From: Pseudoduganella violacea | GTDB taxonomy: Bacteria; Pseudomonadota; Gammaproteobacteria; Burkholderiales; Burkholderiaceae_D | Reading direction: 5' to 3' | DNA length: 58,067 nucleotides | Assembly: GCF_014191875.1 (NCBI RefSeq) | Contig: NZ_JACHXD010000026.1 | Span: forward strand, 1-58,067 | Part shown: positions 35,738 through 45,360 of the stretch, piece after piece | Numbering within the stretch: position 1 is the stretch's first letter | How the letters are laid out: every line of letters begins with the position of its first letter | The notes under the pieces: generated by a model | The model's input: the letters and a program-made list of their open reading frames with translations, nothing else | Told to the model about the DNA's origin: nothing | Databases searched by the model: none | Made by a program: the position numbers and the translations under genes

Positions 35738-38319
35738 CAGATTTTCAAAGCTTCCAGTAAATCGGTTTCCAGCTGCAGCTGGAGGCGGGCATTGGCCAGG
35801 GCGGCGCCGTCGACGAGGAAGACGTCTTCCACCCGTTCGCCCAGGGTCATGATCTTGGCCGTATGCAGGTTGATCTTGTAGCGGCTCAGCACCGTGGCGA
35901 TGGAGTACAGCAGGCCGGGACGGTCGTTGGCGGTGACCGAGAGCAGATAATACTGGCCGCGCTCGTCCGGCCGCAAGTCCACGCTGGGCTGCAGCGGGAA
36001 GGTGCGCGACAGGCGCGACAGCCGTCCCTTGCCCGGCGCCGACAGCGGCCCGGCCGCTTCCAGCAGCGCGCACAGCTCATGCTCGATCAGGCTGATGATG
36101 TCGCGGTAGCTCTTGGCGAAGTTCTGTTCCGTGACGAGGAAGGTGTCGAGCGCGTAGCCGTGGCGCGTGGTGTGGATTTTCGCATCGAGGATGCTGAAAT
36201 TCTTGCGGTCGAAATAGCCGCAGATGCGCGCGAACAGGTCGGGCTGGTCGGGAATGTAGACCGCCACCTGCAAGCCTTCGCCGATCGGCGCCAGGCGGCA
36301 TTTGACCACCGGCTGGCCGCTGTTCAGGCGGTCGTACAGGGCGCGCGTCTGCCAGGCGATGTCGGAGGCGTCGTGGCGCAGGAAGTAGGCCACGTCCAGC
36401 TGCTGCCACAGCGCTTCGTGCGCGTCGGGCGGCAAGCCATACAGGCGCAGCGTGGCCAGCGCTTCCTGCTGGCGGTTTTTCAGTTCGCGGTCGGCCGACG
36501 GCGGCTCGCCGCCGAGCACGCGCAAGGTCATGCGGTACAGGTCTTCCAGCAGCTTGGCCTTCCAGGCATTCCACACCTTCGGGCTGGTGCCGCGGATATC
36601 GGCCACTGTCAGCAGGTAGAGCGCGGTCAGGTGGCGCTCGTCGCGCACCAGGCGGGCGAAGGCGGCGATCACGTCGGGGTCGGACAAATCCTGTTTCTGC
36701 GCCACCTGGGACATGGTCAGGTGCTGCTCGACCAGGAACACCACCAGCTCGGTTTCGTCCTTGCCCATGCCATGGTCCTGGCAGAACTGCAGCGCATCGA
36801 CCCGCCCCAGCTTGGAGTGGTCGCCGCCGCGCCCCTTGGCGATGTCGTGGAACAGGGCCGCCACGTACAGCAGCCAGTGCTGCGGGAAATTCGCCATCAG
36901 CTGGCTGCAGAAGGGGTATTCGTGGGCGTGCTCGGTCATCGTGAAGCGGCGCATATTGCGCACCACCATCAGGATGTGCTGGTCCACCGTGTAGACGTGG
37001 AACAGGTCGTGCTGCATCTGGCCCACGATCTTGCGGAAGTTGGGCAGGTAGCGGCCCAGGATGGACAGCTCGTTCATGCGCCGCAACGCGTGGATGATGC
37101 CGACCGGCGCCTGCAGGATGCGCAGGAAGTAGGCGCGGTTGACCGCATCGTTGCGGAAGTCGGCGTCGATCTTGAAGCGCTCGTGCCACAGGGCGCGCAT
37201 GGTGCGCGCCGTCATGCCCTTGATGGCGGGGCGTTCCGTCATCAGCACGAATACTTCGAGCATGGCCGAAGGCGTCTTCTCGAAGGTGTCGTCATCGACG
37301 ATGTCGATGAAGCCGTCCACCTCGGCGAAGCGGGCGTTGATGGGGTGGGTCTCGCCGTTCTGCGGGAACAGCTGGGCCTCGATATTCTGCAGCAGGATGG
37401 TGTTCAGCTGGGTCACGGCCTTGGCCGCCCAGTAATAGCGCTGCATCAGGTATTCGCTGGCGCGCCGCATATGCGGGCCGCTGCCGGTGGCCTGCAGGCC
37501 CAGGGTTTCGGCGATGGCGGTCTGCACGTCGAACACCAGGCGGTCTTCGCGCCGGCCGGCGTGCAGGTGCAGGCGCACGCGGATATCCTTGAAGGCGCGC
37601 TCCTTTTCCATCAGTTGGCGCGCTTCGGTCTGGGTGATCAGGCCGCGCGTGGCCAGGGTGCGCCAGGAATTGGCCAGGCCGGCGGCCTTGGCCAGCCACA
37701 GGATCACCTGCAGGTCGCGCAGGCCGCCCGGGCTTTCCTTGCAGTTCGGCTCCAGCGCGAAGGGCGTGTCCTCGTACTTGGCGTGGCGCTGGCGCATTTC
37801 CAGCATCTTGGCGTTGAAGAAGGCTTGCGCGTCCATGGCCGCGTCGTAGCGCTGCTGCAGCTCTTCGAACAGGGCGCGCTCGCCGGTCACCAGGCGCGCT
37901 TCGAGCAGGCTGGTTTGCACCGTGATGTCGGCTTTCGATTCGCTCAGGCATTCGTCCACGGTGCGGATGCTGTGGCCCACTTCCAAGCCAAGGTCCCACA
38001 GCAGCTGCACCAGCGACTCCAGGCGGCGCCGCGTGGCGTCGTCCGGCGCCTGGTGCAGCAGGATCAGGACATCGACGTCGGAATGGGGGAACAGTTCGCC
38101 GCGGCCGTAGCCGCCCACGCCGACCAGGGCGGTGCGCGCCGGCAGGCCGGCCGCTTCCCAGGCCGTGGCGAGCACCGCGTCCACGCTCTGGCGCAGGCTG
38201 CGCAGCAGCTTTTCCGGCTTGCCGTCGGCCTGGAAGGTGGCGACCACCTGCAGGCGGTCGGCCTTGAGGCGGGCCTTGAGCTGGTCCCGCAGATCATTCT
38301 GCATCGCGGCATGCGGCAT
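35737..38319 (-). CDS. glnD: PII uridylyltransferase / uridylyl-removing enzyme
   Basis: GlnD senses glutamine and modifies the PII proteins, setting nitrogen control. The product has about 860 residues. It has the nucleotidyltransferase motif GGYGRGELFPHSDVDVLIL near residue 70, an HD domain with HDIAKGRGGDHS, and two C-terminal ACT domains that bind glutamine, the second ending at YKINLHTAKIMTLGERVEDVF. The ATG at 38319 is chosen because it follows the map stop by 5 bases; MQNDL at 38304 is an alternative. Confidence 0.95.
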   Translation of the reverse strand: MPHAAMQNDLRDQLKARLKADRLQVVATFQADGKPEKLLRSLRQSVDAVLATAWEAAGLPARTALVGVGGYGRGELFPHSDVDVLILLHQAPDDATRRRLESLVQLLWDLGLEVGHSIRTVDECLSESKADITVQTSLLEARLVTGERALFEELQQRYDAAMDAQAFFNAKMLEMRQRHAKYEDTPFALEPNCKESPGGLRDLQVILWLAKAAGLANSWRTLATRGLITQTEARQLMEKERAFKDIRVRLHLHAGRREDRLVFDVQTAIAETLGLQATGSGPHMRRASEYLMQRYYWAAKAVTQLNTILLQNIEAQLFPQNGETHPINARFAEVDGFIDIVDDDTFEKTPSAMLEVFVLMTERPAIKGMTARTMRALWHERFKIDADFRNDAVNRAYFLRILQAPVGIIHALRRMNELSILGRYLPNFRKIVGQMQHDLFHVYTVDQHILMVVRNMRRFTMTEHAHEYPFCSQLMANFPQHWLLYVAALFHDIAKGRGGDHSKLGRVDALQFCQDHGMGKDETELVVFLVEQHLTMSQVAQKQDLSDPDVIAAFARLVRDERHLTALYLLTVADIRGTSPKVWNAWKAKLLEDLYRMTLRVLGGEPPSADRELKNRQQEALATLRLYGLPPDAHEALWQQLDVAYFLRHDASDIAWQTRALYDRLNSGQPVVKCRLAPIGEGLQVAVYIPDQPDLFARICGYFDRKNFSILDAKIHTTRHGYALDTFLVTEQNFAKSYRDIISLIEHELCALLEAAGPLSAPGKGRLSRLSRTFPLQPSVDLRPDERGQYYLLSVTANDRPGLLYSIATVLSRYKINLHTAKIMTLGERVEDVFLVDGAALANARLQLQLETDLLEALKI

Positions 38320-38324
38320 TGTTT

Positions 38325-39146
38325 TCAGGCTGCAGCGGCCTGCGCGTCCAGGATGAAGGCGGGCGGCGGCGGGCTGCCGGCGGACAGGGTCAGCACCTCG
38401 TAGCCGGTTTCGGTCACGAGCACGGTGTGTTCCCACTGCGCCGACAGGCTGCGGTCCTTGGTCTTGATGGTCCAGCCGTCGCCCATTTCGCGGATTTCGC
38501 GGCGGCCGGCGTTGATCATCGGCTCGATGGTGAAGATCATGCCCGGCACCAGTTCCTCCAGCGTGCCGGGACGGCCGTAGTGCAGCACTTGCGGCTCCTC
38601 GTGGAAGACCTTGCCGATGCCGTGGCCGCAGAATTCGCGCACCACGCTATAGCCGGCTTTTTCCGCGTGCACCTGGATGGCGTGGCCGATATCGCCCAGG
38701 TGGGCGCCCGGCTTGACCTTGGCGATGCCCAGCCACATGCACTCGTAGGTGATGTCGGACAGGCGGCGCGCCAGGATCGACGGCTCGCCGATGAAGAACA
38801 TGCGGCTGTTGTCGCCGTGGTAGCCATCCTTGATGACGGTGATGTCGAGGTTGACCACGTCGCCGTTCTTGAGCACCTTGTCGCCCGGGATGCCGTGGCA
38901 GATCACGTCGTTGACCGAGGTGCAGATGGCTTTCGGATACGGCGTGTAGCCGGGCGGGCAGTAGTTCAGCGGGGCGGGGATGGTGCCTTGCACATTGACC
39001 ATGTACTCATGGCACAGGCGGTCCAGTTCGCCCGTGGTGACACCGGGTTTGACGAAGGGGGTGATGTAGTCGAGCACTTCGCTGCCAAGGCGGCCGGCGA
39101 TGCGCATGCCTTCGATGTCCTCGGGGCTCTTGATGGATATGGTCAT
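38325..39146 (-). CDS. map: Methionine aminopeptidase, type I
   Basis: It removes the initiator methionine after deformylation. The 273-residue product starts MTISIKSPEDIEGMR and has the metal ligands in NLDITVIKDGYHGD, the His in FCGHGIGKVFHEEP, and the Glu residues in MIFTIEPM and QWEHTVLVTE. The order map-glnD opposite rpsB-tsf is the common proteobacterial arrangement. The ATG at 39146 is chosen over an upstream start that adds an unrelated basic tail. Confidence 0.96.
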   Translation of the reverse strand: MTISIKSPEDIEGMRIAGRLGSEVLDYITPFVKPGVTTGELDRLCHEYMVNVQGTIPAPLNYCPPGYTPYPKAICTSVNDVICHGIPGDKVLKNGDVVNLDITVIKDGYHGDNSRMFFIGEPSILARRLSDITYECMWLGIAKVKPGAHLGDIGHAIQVHAEKAGYSVVREFCGHGIGKVFHEEPQVLHYGRPGTLEELVPGMIFTIEPMINAGRREIREMGDGWTIKTKDRSLSAQWEHTVLVTETGYEVLTLSAGSPPPPAFILDAQAAAA

Positions 39147-39258
39147 TTCGCTTGTAATCTCGGGTTTGCTCAATATTGGCGGAAGGGCGCGCGGCTTCAC
39201 GCGGCGCGCCCGCAATAGCGAGATTATAAACGAGGCCGGGGCAGGGCGGCGGGGGAGA

Positions 39259-40038
39259 TCAGCCCTGGCGGCGCAGGCGCCAGGCGCCCAGCAGGCCGAG
39301 GCCGCCCAGCAGCATCAGCCAGGACGATGGTTCCGGCACCGGCACGGCCGGTTCGATCGGGGTGATCGGCTTGCCATGGCTGTTGTTGTTGAAGAAATCG
39401 CGATCCGGGTCGTCGCCTTCGATGAAGCCGATCAGGTCGCCCGGTTCGGCGTGGCGGCCGGGCTGGTAATTGCCGCCGTTGACCGGCGTTTCGTCCAGTA
39501 GCGCGGCCAGGGCGTCGGTGACGTCGGCTTCGATCTCGCGCGCCTCGTCGCGCACATCCTCGTCCAGGCCGGGATCGCCCGGCGTGACCAGCTTGGGCAG
39601 CTTTTTCTTCTGCGCCAGCGGGACGGCGGCCAGCGGCTTGCGCGTGATGCGGCTGATGTTATTGCAGATCTTCGGCACGATAATGCAGTGCTCGCCTTCG
39701 CAATAGATGGCGGCCGGCTCCAGGCGCTCCGGCGCCCATTTGCCGCGCGTGACTTCGCCGCAGACGGTGCGGGCGGCGAAGTGCATGTCGCGGATTTCGC
39801 TCTCGTAGCCGCGCTTGCCCTTGCCTTGGATGGCGTCGCGGCTGATGTCGACCATCTCGTCCATCTGGCCGCGCGCGATGCGTTCGGCGAGGATGCGGCG
39901 CTGCGGTTCCGGAATATCCGGATAGCGGGACATGGCCGCTGCTGGCGTGCCCCGATAAGGATTCCGTCCCGGGCGGTCCCAGGAGCAGCGGGGCATCAGC
40001 GTTGCGGCAACCAGAGTGGTGGCGAGTGCGATGGACAT
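39259..40038 (-). CDS. PEP-CTERM protein, possibly MHFG type
   Basis: The 259-residue product ends in a PEP-CTERM sorting signal: VPEPSSW, a hydrophobic stretch LMLLGGLGLLGAW and the basic tail RLRRQG, which is processed by exosortase/XrtA systems. The start MSIALATTLVAATL is a plausible signal peptide. The middle has a conserved-looking DMHFAARTVCGEVTRG and two Cys pairs near CEGEHC. It may belong to a family named for an MHF(G) motif in Oxalobacteraceae; that link is from memory. It stands between map and the rpsB operon and implies an exosortase elsewhere in the genome. Confidence 0.7.
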   Translation of the reverse strand: MSIALATTLVAATLMPRCSWDRPGRNPYRGTPAAAMSRYPDIPEPQRRILAERIARGQMDEMVDISRDAIQGKGKRGYESEIRDMHFAARTVCGEVTRGKWAPERLEPAAIYCEGEHCIIVPKICNNISRITRKPLAAVPLAQKKKLPKLVTPGDPGLDEDVRDEAREIEADVTDALAALLDETPVNGGNYQPGRHAEPGDLIGFIEGDDPDRDFFNNNSHGKPITPIEPAVPVPEPSSWLMLLGGLGLLGAWRLRRQG

Positions 40039-40218
40039 AGATAGGTAGTAGGTGCGTGCTTGATAGTTGGTGAGAGAAACTTCGATGAAACGCGCAGCCG
40101 CAATGATATAGACATTTCGCCATCTCCGCTTGCCTTTTTACAATTTACTTACATCTAAGGAAATTTCATTTCTTGAAAGTAAATAATTGCATCCACGCAT
40201 GGGAAAACTGCGCAAAAC

Positions 40219-40374
40219 TTGTCGCAAACCCTTGTTTCAAGGTAGAATTTCGGGTTGCTTGAATTCCGGTTTGAGCAATGTTGTAAATCTACTTATTTAT
40301 AAACCCGAATCCGCTCGACAAGGGTGCCCGCAAGGGTCACTGAACGGATTCCAGACCCAACCCTGGAGTTAAAA
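40219..40374 (+). promoter_or_regulatory. rpsB promoter and leader
   Basis: TTGTCG (40219-40224) and TAGAAT (40243-40248) are 18 bases apart and about 126 bases before the rpsB start. The leader that follows is a likely site for S2-type autocontrol, though no conserved motif could be confirmed. In the rest of the gap (40039-40218) only an inverted repeat ATTTACTT/AAGTAAAT (40143-40150 and 40177-40184) is seen, which may regulate either direction. Confidence 0.55.
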
Positions 40375-41127
40375 ATGTCTGTAACGATGCGTGAAATGCT
40401 GGAAGCCGGCGTCCATTTCGGCCACCAAACCCGTTTCTGGAACCCAAAGATGGCTCCGTTCATCTTCGGCCACCGCAATAAAATTCACATCATCAACCTG
40501 GAAAAAACCATGGCGATGTACCAGGAGGCGATGAAGACCGTGCGCCAAGTGGCCGCTTCCCGTGGCACCATCCTGATGGTGGGCACCAAGCGCCAGGCTC
40601 GCGATATCATCGCTGCCGAAGCACAACGCGCCGGTGTTCCTTATGTTGACCAGCGTTGGCTGGGCGGCATGCTGACCAACTTCAAAACCATCAAAACCTC
40701 GATCAAGCGTCTGAAAGACATGGAAGCGGCGATCGAAGACGGTTCCGTTGAGAAGCTGTCCAAAAAAGAAGCCCTGATGTTCAGCCGCGAAATGGAAAAG
40801 CTGCAGAAATCCATCGGCGGCATCAAGGAAATGGGCGGCGTGCCTGACGCAATCTTCGTGGTCGACGTTGGCTACCACAAAGGCGCGATCACCGAAGCTG
40901 CAAAACTGGGCATCCCAGTGATCGGCGTGGTTGACACCAACCACTCCCCAGAAGGCGTGACCTACGTTATCCCTGGTAACGACGATTCCTCGAAAGCGAT
41001 CACCCTGTACGCCCGCGGCGTGGCAGACGCAATCCTGGAAGGCCGTGCCAACGCCTCCGCTGAAGTCCTGGAAACCATCAAGACTGGCGCCGGCGACGAG
41101 TTCGTAGAAGTCAACGAACAAGCCTAA
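40375..41127 (+). CDS. rpsB: 30S ribosomal protein S2
   Basis: The 250-residue product starts MSVTMREMLEAGVHFGHQTR and is a full-length S2. GGAG lies 6 bases before the ATG at 40375, so the start at 40324 is rejected. It opens the rpsB-tsf-pyrH-frr group. An attenuator-like hairpin follows before tsf, as in many bacteria. Confidence 0.98.
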   Translation: MSVTMREMLEAGVHFGHQTRFWNPKMAPFIFGHRNKIHIINLEKTMAMYQEAMKTVRQVAASRGTILMVGTKRQARDIIAAEAQRAGVPYVDQRWLGGMLTNFKTIKTSIKRLKDMEAAIEDGSVEKLSKKEALMFSREMEKLQKSIGGIKEMGGVPDAIFVVDVGYHKGAITEAAKLGIPVIGVVDTNHSPEGVTYVIPGNDDSSKAITLYARGVADAILEGRANASAEVLETIKTGAGDEFVEVNEQA

Positions 41128-41174
41128 GTTCTGGTCCGCTTCCAGGCGGATTGCTGAGCTGAAAAGCGAGCATT

Positions 41175-41206
41175 GAAAAGGGGTGGCATCAGCTCCCCCT
41201 TTTTTT
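41175..41206 (+). terminator. Terminator or attenuator between rpsB and tsf
   Basis: AAAAGGGG (41175-41182) pairs with CCCCTTTT (41195-41202) and the pairing runs into eight T. It lies 47 bases after the rpsB stop. Partial readthrough would set the S2 to EF-Ts ratio. Confidence 0.75.
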
Positions 41207-41280
41207 TAACGATATGCCGGATGTTGCTGGCTGCCGCAAGGCGCCGCCCCGGTTGATCCACCGAATTACAGGAGAATTAC

Positions 41281-42195
41281 ATGGCAGCGATTACTGCAGC
41301 AATGGTCGGCGAACTGCGCGCCAAAACCGACGCACCAATGATGGAATGCAAAAAAGCCCTGACCGAAGCCGATGGCGATATGGGCAAGGCAGAAGAGATT
41401 CTGCGCGTTAAGCTGGGCGGCAAAGCGTCCAAAGCGTCGGCCCGCATCACCGCTGAAGGCGTGGTGGCAGCTTACATCGCCGGCGGCGTTGGCGCCCTGG
41501 TCGAAGTGAACTCGGAAACCGACTTCGTGGCCAAGAACGACGACTTCCTGGCCCTGACCAACACCGCTGCCAAACTGGTGGCCGAGCACAACCCGGCCGA
41601 CGTGGCTGCCCTGCTGGCCCTGCCGGCCGGCGACGGCAAGACCCTGGACGACGTGCGCACCGCACTGATCGGCAAGATCGGCGAGAACATGACCATTCGC
41701 CGCTTCCAGCGCTTCGAATCGAGCGCCAAGCTGGCTTCCTACCTGCACGGCACCCGCATCGGCGTGATCGTCGAGTTCGACGGCGCCGACGAGCAAGTCG
41801 GTAAAGACGTGGCGATGCACATCGCCGCCATGAAGCCGGTGGCCCTGTCCTCCGAGCAAGTGCCTGCCGAACTGATCGAGAAAGAGCGTTCGGTCGCCAA
41901 GGCCAAGGCCGAAGAAGACGCGGCCAAAGCGGCTGCCGAAGGCAAGCCAGCCCAGTCCGACGAGATCGTCGCCAAGCGCCTGGAAGGTTCCGTGCAGAAG
42001 TACCTGAAAGAAGTGTCGCTGCTGAACCAGGCTTTCGTGAAGAACGACAAGCAGTCCGTCGAGCAGATGCTGAAAGCCGCGAACGCCAGCGTGAAAGCCT
42101 TCACCATGTACGTGGTGGGCGAGGGCATCGAGAAGAAGCAGGACGACTTCGCCGCCGAAGTGGCAGCCCAGATGGCTGCCTCCAAAGGAGCGTAA
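41281..42195 (+). CDS. tsf: Elongation factor Ts
   Basis: EF-Ts recycles EF-Tu by exchanging GDP for GTP. The 304-residue product has the N-terminal UBA-like domain ELRAKTDAPMMECKKALTEA and the core with VEVNSETDFVAKND. AGGAG precedes the ATG. It is followed 5 bases later by a strong terminator. Confidence 0.98.
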   Translation: MAAITAAMVGELRAKTDAPMMECKKALTEADGDMGKAEEILRVKLGGKASKASARITAEGVVAAYIAGGVGALVEVNSETDFVAKNDDFLALTNTAAKLVAEHNPADVAALLALPAGDGKTLDDVRTALIGKIGENMTIRRFQRFESSAKLASYLHGTRIGVIVEFDGADEQVGKDVAMHIAAMKPVALSSEQVPAELIEKERSVAKAKAEEDAAKAAAEGKPAQSDEIVAKRLEGSVQKYLKEVSLLNQAFVKNDKQSVEQMLKAANASVKAFTMYVVGEGIEKKQDDFAAEVAAQMAASKGA

Positions 42196-42200
42196 TCAAG

Positions 42201-42227
42201 AAAACGGGCCGAGAGGCCCGTTTTTTT
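42201..42227 (+). terminator. Intrinsic terminator after tsf
   Basis: A perfect stem AAAACGGGCC/GGCCCGTTTT with a GAGA loop runs into seven T. It separates rpsB-tsf from pyrH, which then needs its own promoter in the 115-bp gap. Confidence 0.93.
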
Positions 42228-42342
42228 AAGCCTTCCCCAGCCCGTGGCCGAAACGGGCTGGCGAATTTCCCGGCGGCGCGTATCATGCCGATAATATTGC
42301 CGCCGGTGTCATACCGAATAATCAATTTAGGAGCCCCAGCTC

Positions 42343-43059
42343 ATGTCAAAACCAGCCTACAAGCGTGTCCTCCTTAAACTGTCCGGCGAAGCCCTGATGG
42401 GAGATGATGCTTACGGCATCAACCGGGGCACGATCGAGCGCATGGTGGCCGACGTGGCCGAGGTCGCGAAACTGGGTGTGGAACTGGCGGTCGTGATTGG
42501 CGGCGGCAATATCTTCCGCGGCGTGGCGCCTGGCGCCCAAGGCATGGACCGTGCCACCGCCGACTATATGGGCATGCTGGCCACCGTCATGAATGCGCTG
42601 GCCCTTGCCGACGCGATGCGCCATGTGGGCGTGACCGCGCGCGTGATGTCGGCCATCGGCATCGAACAGGTGGTGGAACCGTATGTGCGCCCGAAGGCGC
42701 TGCAGTATCTGGAAGAGGGCAAGGTGGTGGTGTTCGCCGCCGGCACCGGCAATCCCTTCTTCACCACCGATACCGCCGCCGCGCTGCGCGGCTCGGAAGT
42801 GAGCGCGGAAATCGTGCTGAAAGCCACCAAGGTCGATGGCGTGTATTCCGCCGACCCGAAAAAAGACCCGAACGCCACCCTGTTCCCGTCGATCACCTTC
42901 GACGAAGCCATCGCCAAGCACCTGCAGGTGATGGATGCCACCGCCTTCGCGCTGTGCCGCGACCAGAAACTGCCGATCAAGGTGTTCTCCATCACCAAGC
43001 CTGGCGCGCTGATGCGCGTGATTATGGGTGAAGATGAAGGTACACTGGTACACGTTTAA
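42343..43059 (+). CDS. pyrH: Uridylate kinase
   Basis: UMP kinase makes UDP for nucleotide and nucleotide-sugar synthesis. The 238-residue product starts with the amino-acid-kinase loop RVLLKLSGEALMGD and has VIGGGNIFRG and ATKVDGVYSADPKKDP. AGGAG lies upstream of the ATG. frr begins 29 bp after its stop. Confidence 0.97.
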   Translation: MSKPAYKRVLLKLSGEALMGDDAYGINRGTIERMVADVAEVAKLGVELAVVIGGGNIFRGVAPGAQGMDRATADYMGMLATVMNALALADAMRHVGVTARVMSAIGIEQVVEPYVRPKALQYLEEGKVVVFAAGTGNPFFTTDTAAALRGSEVSAEIVLKATKVDGVYSADPKKDPNATLFPSITFDEAIAKHLQVMDATAFALCRDQKLPIKVFSITKPGALMRVIMGEDEGTLVHV

Positions 43060-43088
43060 CAATATTTGCAAGCAACAGGAGAGCAGCA

Positions 43089-43649
43089 ATGTCCACCGCC
43101 GACATTAAAAAGAACGCGCAAGACCGCATGAACAAGTCGCTGGAAACGCTGAAAGGCGATCTGGCCAAGGTGCGCACCGGCCGCGCCCACACCGGCATTC
43201 TCGACCACGTGATGGTCGATTACTACGGCAATCCGACCCCGATCAACCAGGTGGCCAACCTGACCCTGGTCGACGCGCGCACCATCGGCGTGACGCCGTT
43301 CGAGAAGAAAATGGGCGCCGCCATCGAGAAAGCCATCCGTGAAGCCGACCTGGGCCTGAACCCGGCCGCGCAGGGCGACCTGATCCGCGTGCCGACCCCG
43401 GCCCTGACCGAAGAGCGCCGCAAGGAAATGGTCAAGCTGTGCAAGAGCGAAGCCGAAGACGGCAAGATCGCCGTGCGCAATATCCGCCGCGACGCCAATG
43501 AATCGCTGAAAAAGCTGGTCAAGGACAAAGCCATCTCGGAAGACGAAGAGCGCCGCGCCTCCGACGAAGTGCAGAAGCTGACCGACAAGTTCATCGCCGA
43601 CATCGACAAGATCGTTGCCGAAAAAGAAAAAGAAGTTCTGACCGTTTAA
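43089..43649 (+). CDS. frr: Ribosome recycling factor
   Basis: RRF splits the post-termination ribosome with EF-G. The 186-residue product shows MNKSLETLKGDLAKVRTGRA and the closing RRASDEVQKLTDKFI helix. CAGGAGAG precedes the ATG. A large imperfect hairpin follows the stop and separates it from uppS. Confidence 0.97.
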   Translation: MSTADIKKNAQDRMNKSLETLKGDLAKVRTGRAHTGILDHVMVDYYGNPTPINQVANLTLVDARTIGVTPFEKKMGAAIEKAIREADLGLNPAAQGDLIRVPTPALTEERRKEMVKLCKSEAEDGKIAVRNIRRDANESLKKLVKDKAISEDEERRASDEVQKLTDKFIADIDKIVAEKEKEVLTV

Positions 43650-43655
43650 GGTCCA

Positions 43656-43730
43656 AAAACCGGGGACGGACGCGGGTTTTCTGGCAAGATTGTGGAAAAC
43701 CCCGGGTCTGTCCCCGGTTTTCGGTTTTTT
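43656..43730 (+). repeat. Palindromic hairpin after frr (REP-like, copy D), with T tract
   Basis: The arm at 43656-43681 pairs with 43695-43721, with one mismatch, one G-T pair and one bulge. The shared core is AAACCGGGGACAGACCC in reverse complement. The loop is about 13 bases. TCGGTTTTTT follows, so this copy may also terminate transcription before uppS. It belongs to the same type as copies A to C but is less symmetrical. Confidence 0.75.
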
Positions 43731-43766
43731 CGGGTATGACCCACATTTACTGGCTTTAGCGTTTTC

Positions 43767-44519
43767 ATGAAATATTCGAGTTCTACGACTGCAGTCCCTG
43801 AAGCGCCAAAAGTGCCGCGCCATGTGGCCATCATCATGGATGGCAATGGCCGCTGGGCCACCAAGCGCTTCCTGCCGCGCGTGGCCGGCCACGTCAAGGG
43901 CGTGGAAGCCGTGCGCACCGTGGTCGAGGCCTGCGCCGAGCGCGGCATCGAGTACCTGACCGTGTTCGCCTTCAGTTCCGAGAACTGGCGCCGTCCCGAA
44001 GAGGAAGTGTCGCTGCTGATGCGCCTGTTCGTCACCGCCCTCGAGCGCGAAGTGGCGAAGATGCACGCCAATAATATCCGTCTCAAGGTGGTGGGCGACT
44101 TGAGCCGCTTCGACGCCAAGCTGCAGGCGATGATCGCCGCCGCCGAGCGCAAGACCGCCGCCAACACCCGCCTGACCGTCACCGTCTGCGCCAATTACGG
44201 CGGCCGCTGGGACATCATGCAGGCCGTGGGCAAGATGGTGGCCGCCCATCCCGGCGCCAGCGATTTCAGCGAGGCGCAGCTGGCTCCGCACCTGGCCATG
44301 GCCTATGCGCCCGAGCCCGACCTGTTCATCCGCACCGGCGGCGAAGAGCGCATTTCCAATTTCCTGCTGTGGCAGCTGGCGTATACCGAGCTGTACTTCA
44401 CCGATACTTACTGGCCCGACTTCACCGCCGAGCGCCTGGACGCGGCCATTGCCTCATATCAGAACCGCGAGCGGCGCTTTGGCCGCACCGGCGAACAACT
44501 GGTGGAAACGACTAACTGA
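43767..44519 (+). CDS. uppS: Undecaprenyl diphosphate synthase
   Basis: The cis-prenyltransferase makes the C55 carrier for peptidoglycan and other wall polymers. The 250-residue product has Asp25 in AIIMDGNGRWA, FSSENWRRP, and the RTGGEERISNFLLWQ and YTELYFTDTYWPDF motifs. The stop shares a base with the cdsA start (TGATG). Confidence 0.97.
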   Translation: MKYSSSTTAVPEAPKVPRHVAIIMDGNGRWATKRFLPRVAGHVKGVEAVRTVVEACAERGIEYLTVFAFSSENWRRPEEEVSLLMRLFVTALEREVAKMHANNIRLKVVGDLSRFDAKLQAMIAAAERKTAANTRLTVTVCANYGGRWDIMQAVGKMVAAHPGASDFSEAQLAPHLAMAYAPEPDLFIRTGGEERISNFLLWQLAYTELYFTDTYWPDFTAERLDAAIASYQNRERRFGRTGEQLVETTN

Positions 44520-45352
44520 TGCTGAAAACACGGATTATTACCGCCCTGGTCCTGCTGGCGGTGCTGCTGCCGGCCTTGTTCCTGAACTATTTCCCGGTCT
44601 TTGCCGCCGTGCTGGCCGTGTTCTTCGCCGCCGCCGTGTGGGAAAGCTTCCGCCTGTTCGGCAACAAGCGCCCGCTGCTGGTGGCGGCCTTCTGGACCGC
44701 GGCCTTCGCCTATACCTTCCTGCATGCGGGCGGCCATAGCGCCGCCAAGTTCTGGCTCGCCCTGAGCCTGCTGGTCTGGCTGCTGCGCTTCGCACCCACG
44801 CTCAAATTCGGCCTGCCGCCGCTGGACGGCATGGGCAATGTCATGCTCAGCCTGATCTACGCCGTGACCCTGGTCGGCTGCTTCGTCGCCATCCTCACGC
44901 TGTATCTGCATTCGCCTACTTACCTGCTGTCGGCCATGGCCCTGGTGTGGATCGCCGACATCGGCGCCTACTTCGCCGGCAAGGCGTTCGGCAAGCGCAA
45001 GCTGGCGCCCAGCATCTCGCCCGGCAAATCCTGGGAAGGCGCGATCGGCGGCTGGATCGCCGTGCTGGTCCTGTCCGCGCTGAGCATCGTGCTGGCCGAC
45101 AGCGTGCCGCTGCTGGCCGACACCTTCGCCGTCAAGCTGCAGGCGTCCATGGGCTGGTTCAAGGCCCTGGCCGTATTGACCGTGATCGTGATCGCCTCCG
45201 TGGTGGGCGACCTGTTTGAATCCCAGCTCAAGCGCCGCGCCGGCATGAAGGACAGCAGCACGCTGCTGCCCGGTCATGGCGGCGTGCTCGACCGCATCGA
45301 CGCGCTGGTGCCGGCCTTGCCGGTGGCGGCCCTGGTCAGCGCCTGGCTCTAA
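44519..45352 (+). CDS. cdsA: Phosphatidate cytidylyltransferase
   Basis: It makes CDP-diacylglycerol for phospholipid synthesis in the inner membrane. The 277-residue product has seven or eight hydrophobic segments and the full family signature near its end, SQLKRRAGMKDSS followed by LLPGHGGVLDRID. It is coupled to uppS, and dxr follows after 8 bp. Confidence 0.97.
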   Translation: MLKTRIITALVLLAVLLPALFLNYFPVFAAVLAVFFAAAVWESFRLFGNKRPLLVAAFWTAAFAYTFLHAGGHSAAKFWLALSLLVWLLRFAPTLKFGLPPLDGMGNVMLSLIYAVTLVGCFVAILTLYLHSPTYLLSAMALVWIADIGAYFAGKAFGKRKLAPSISPGKSWEGAIGGWIAVLVLSALSIVLADSVPLLADTFAVKLQASMGWFKALAVLTVIVIASVVGDLFESQLKRRAGMKDSSTLLPGHGGVLDRIDALVPALPVAALVSAWL

Positions 45353-45360
45353 GGACTCCT

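Noticed and set aside
35863..38403. 846-residue open frame opposite glnD
   Set aside because: Shadow frame; glnD is unmistakable on the other strand.
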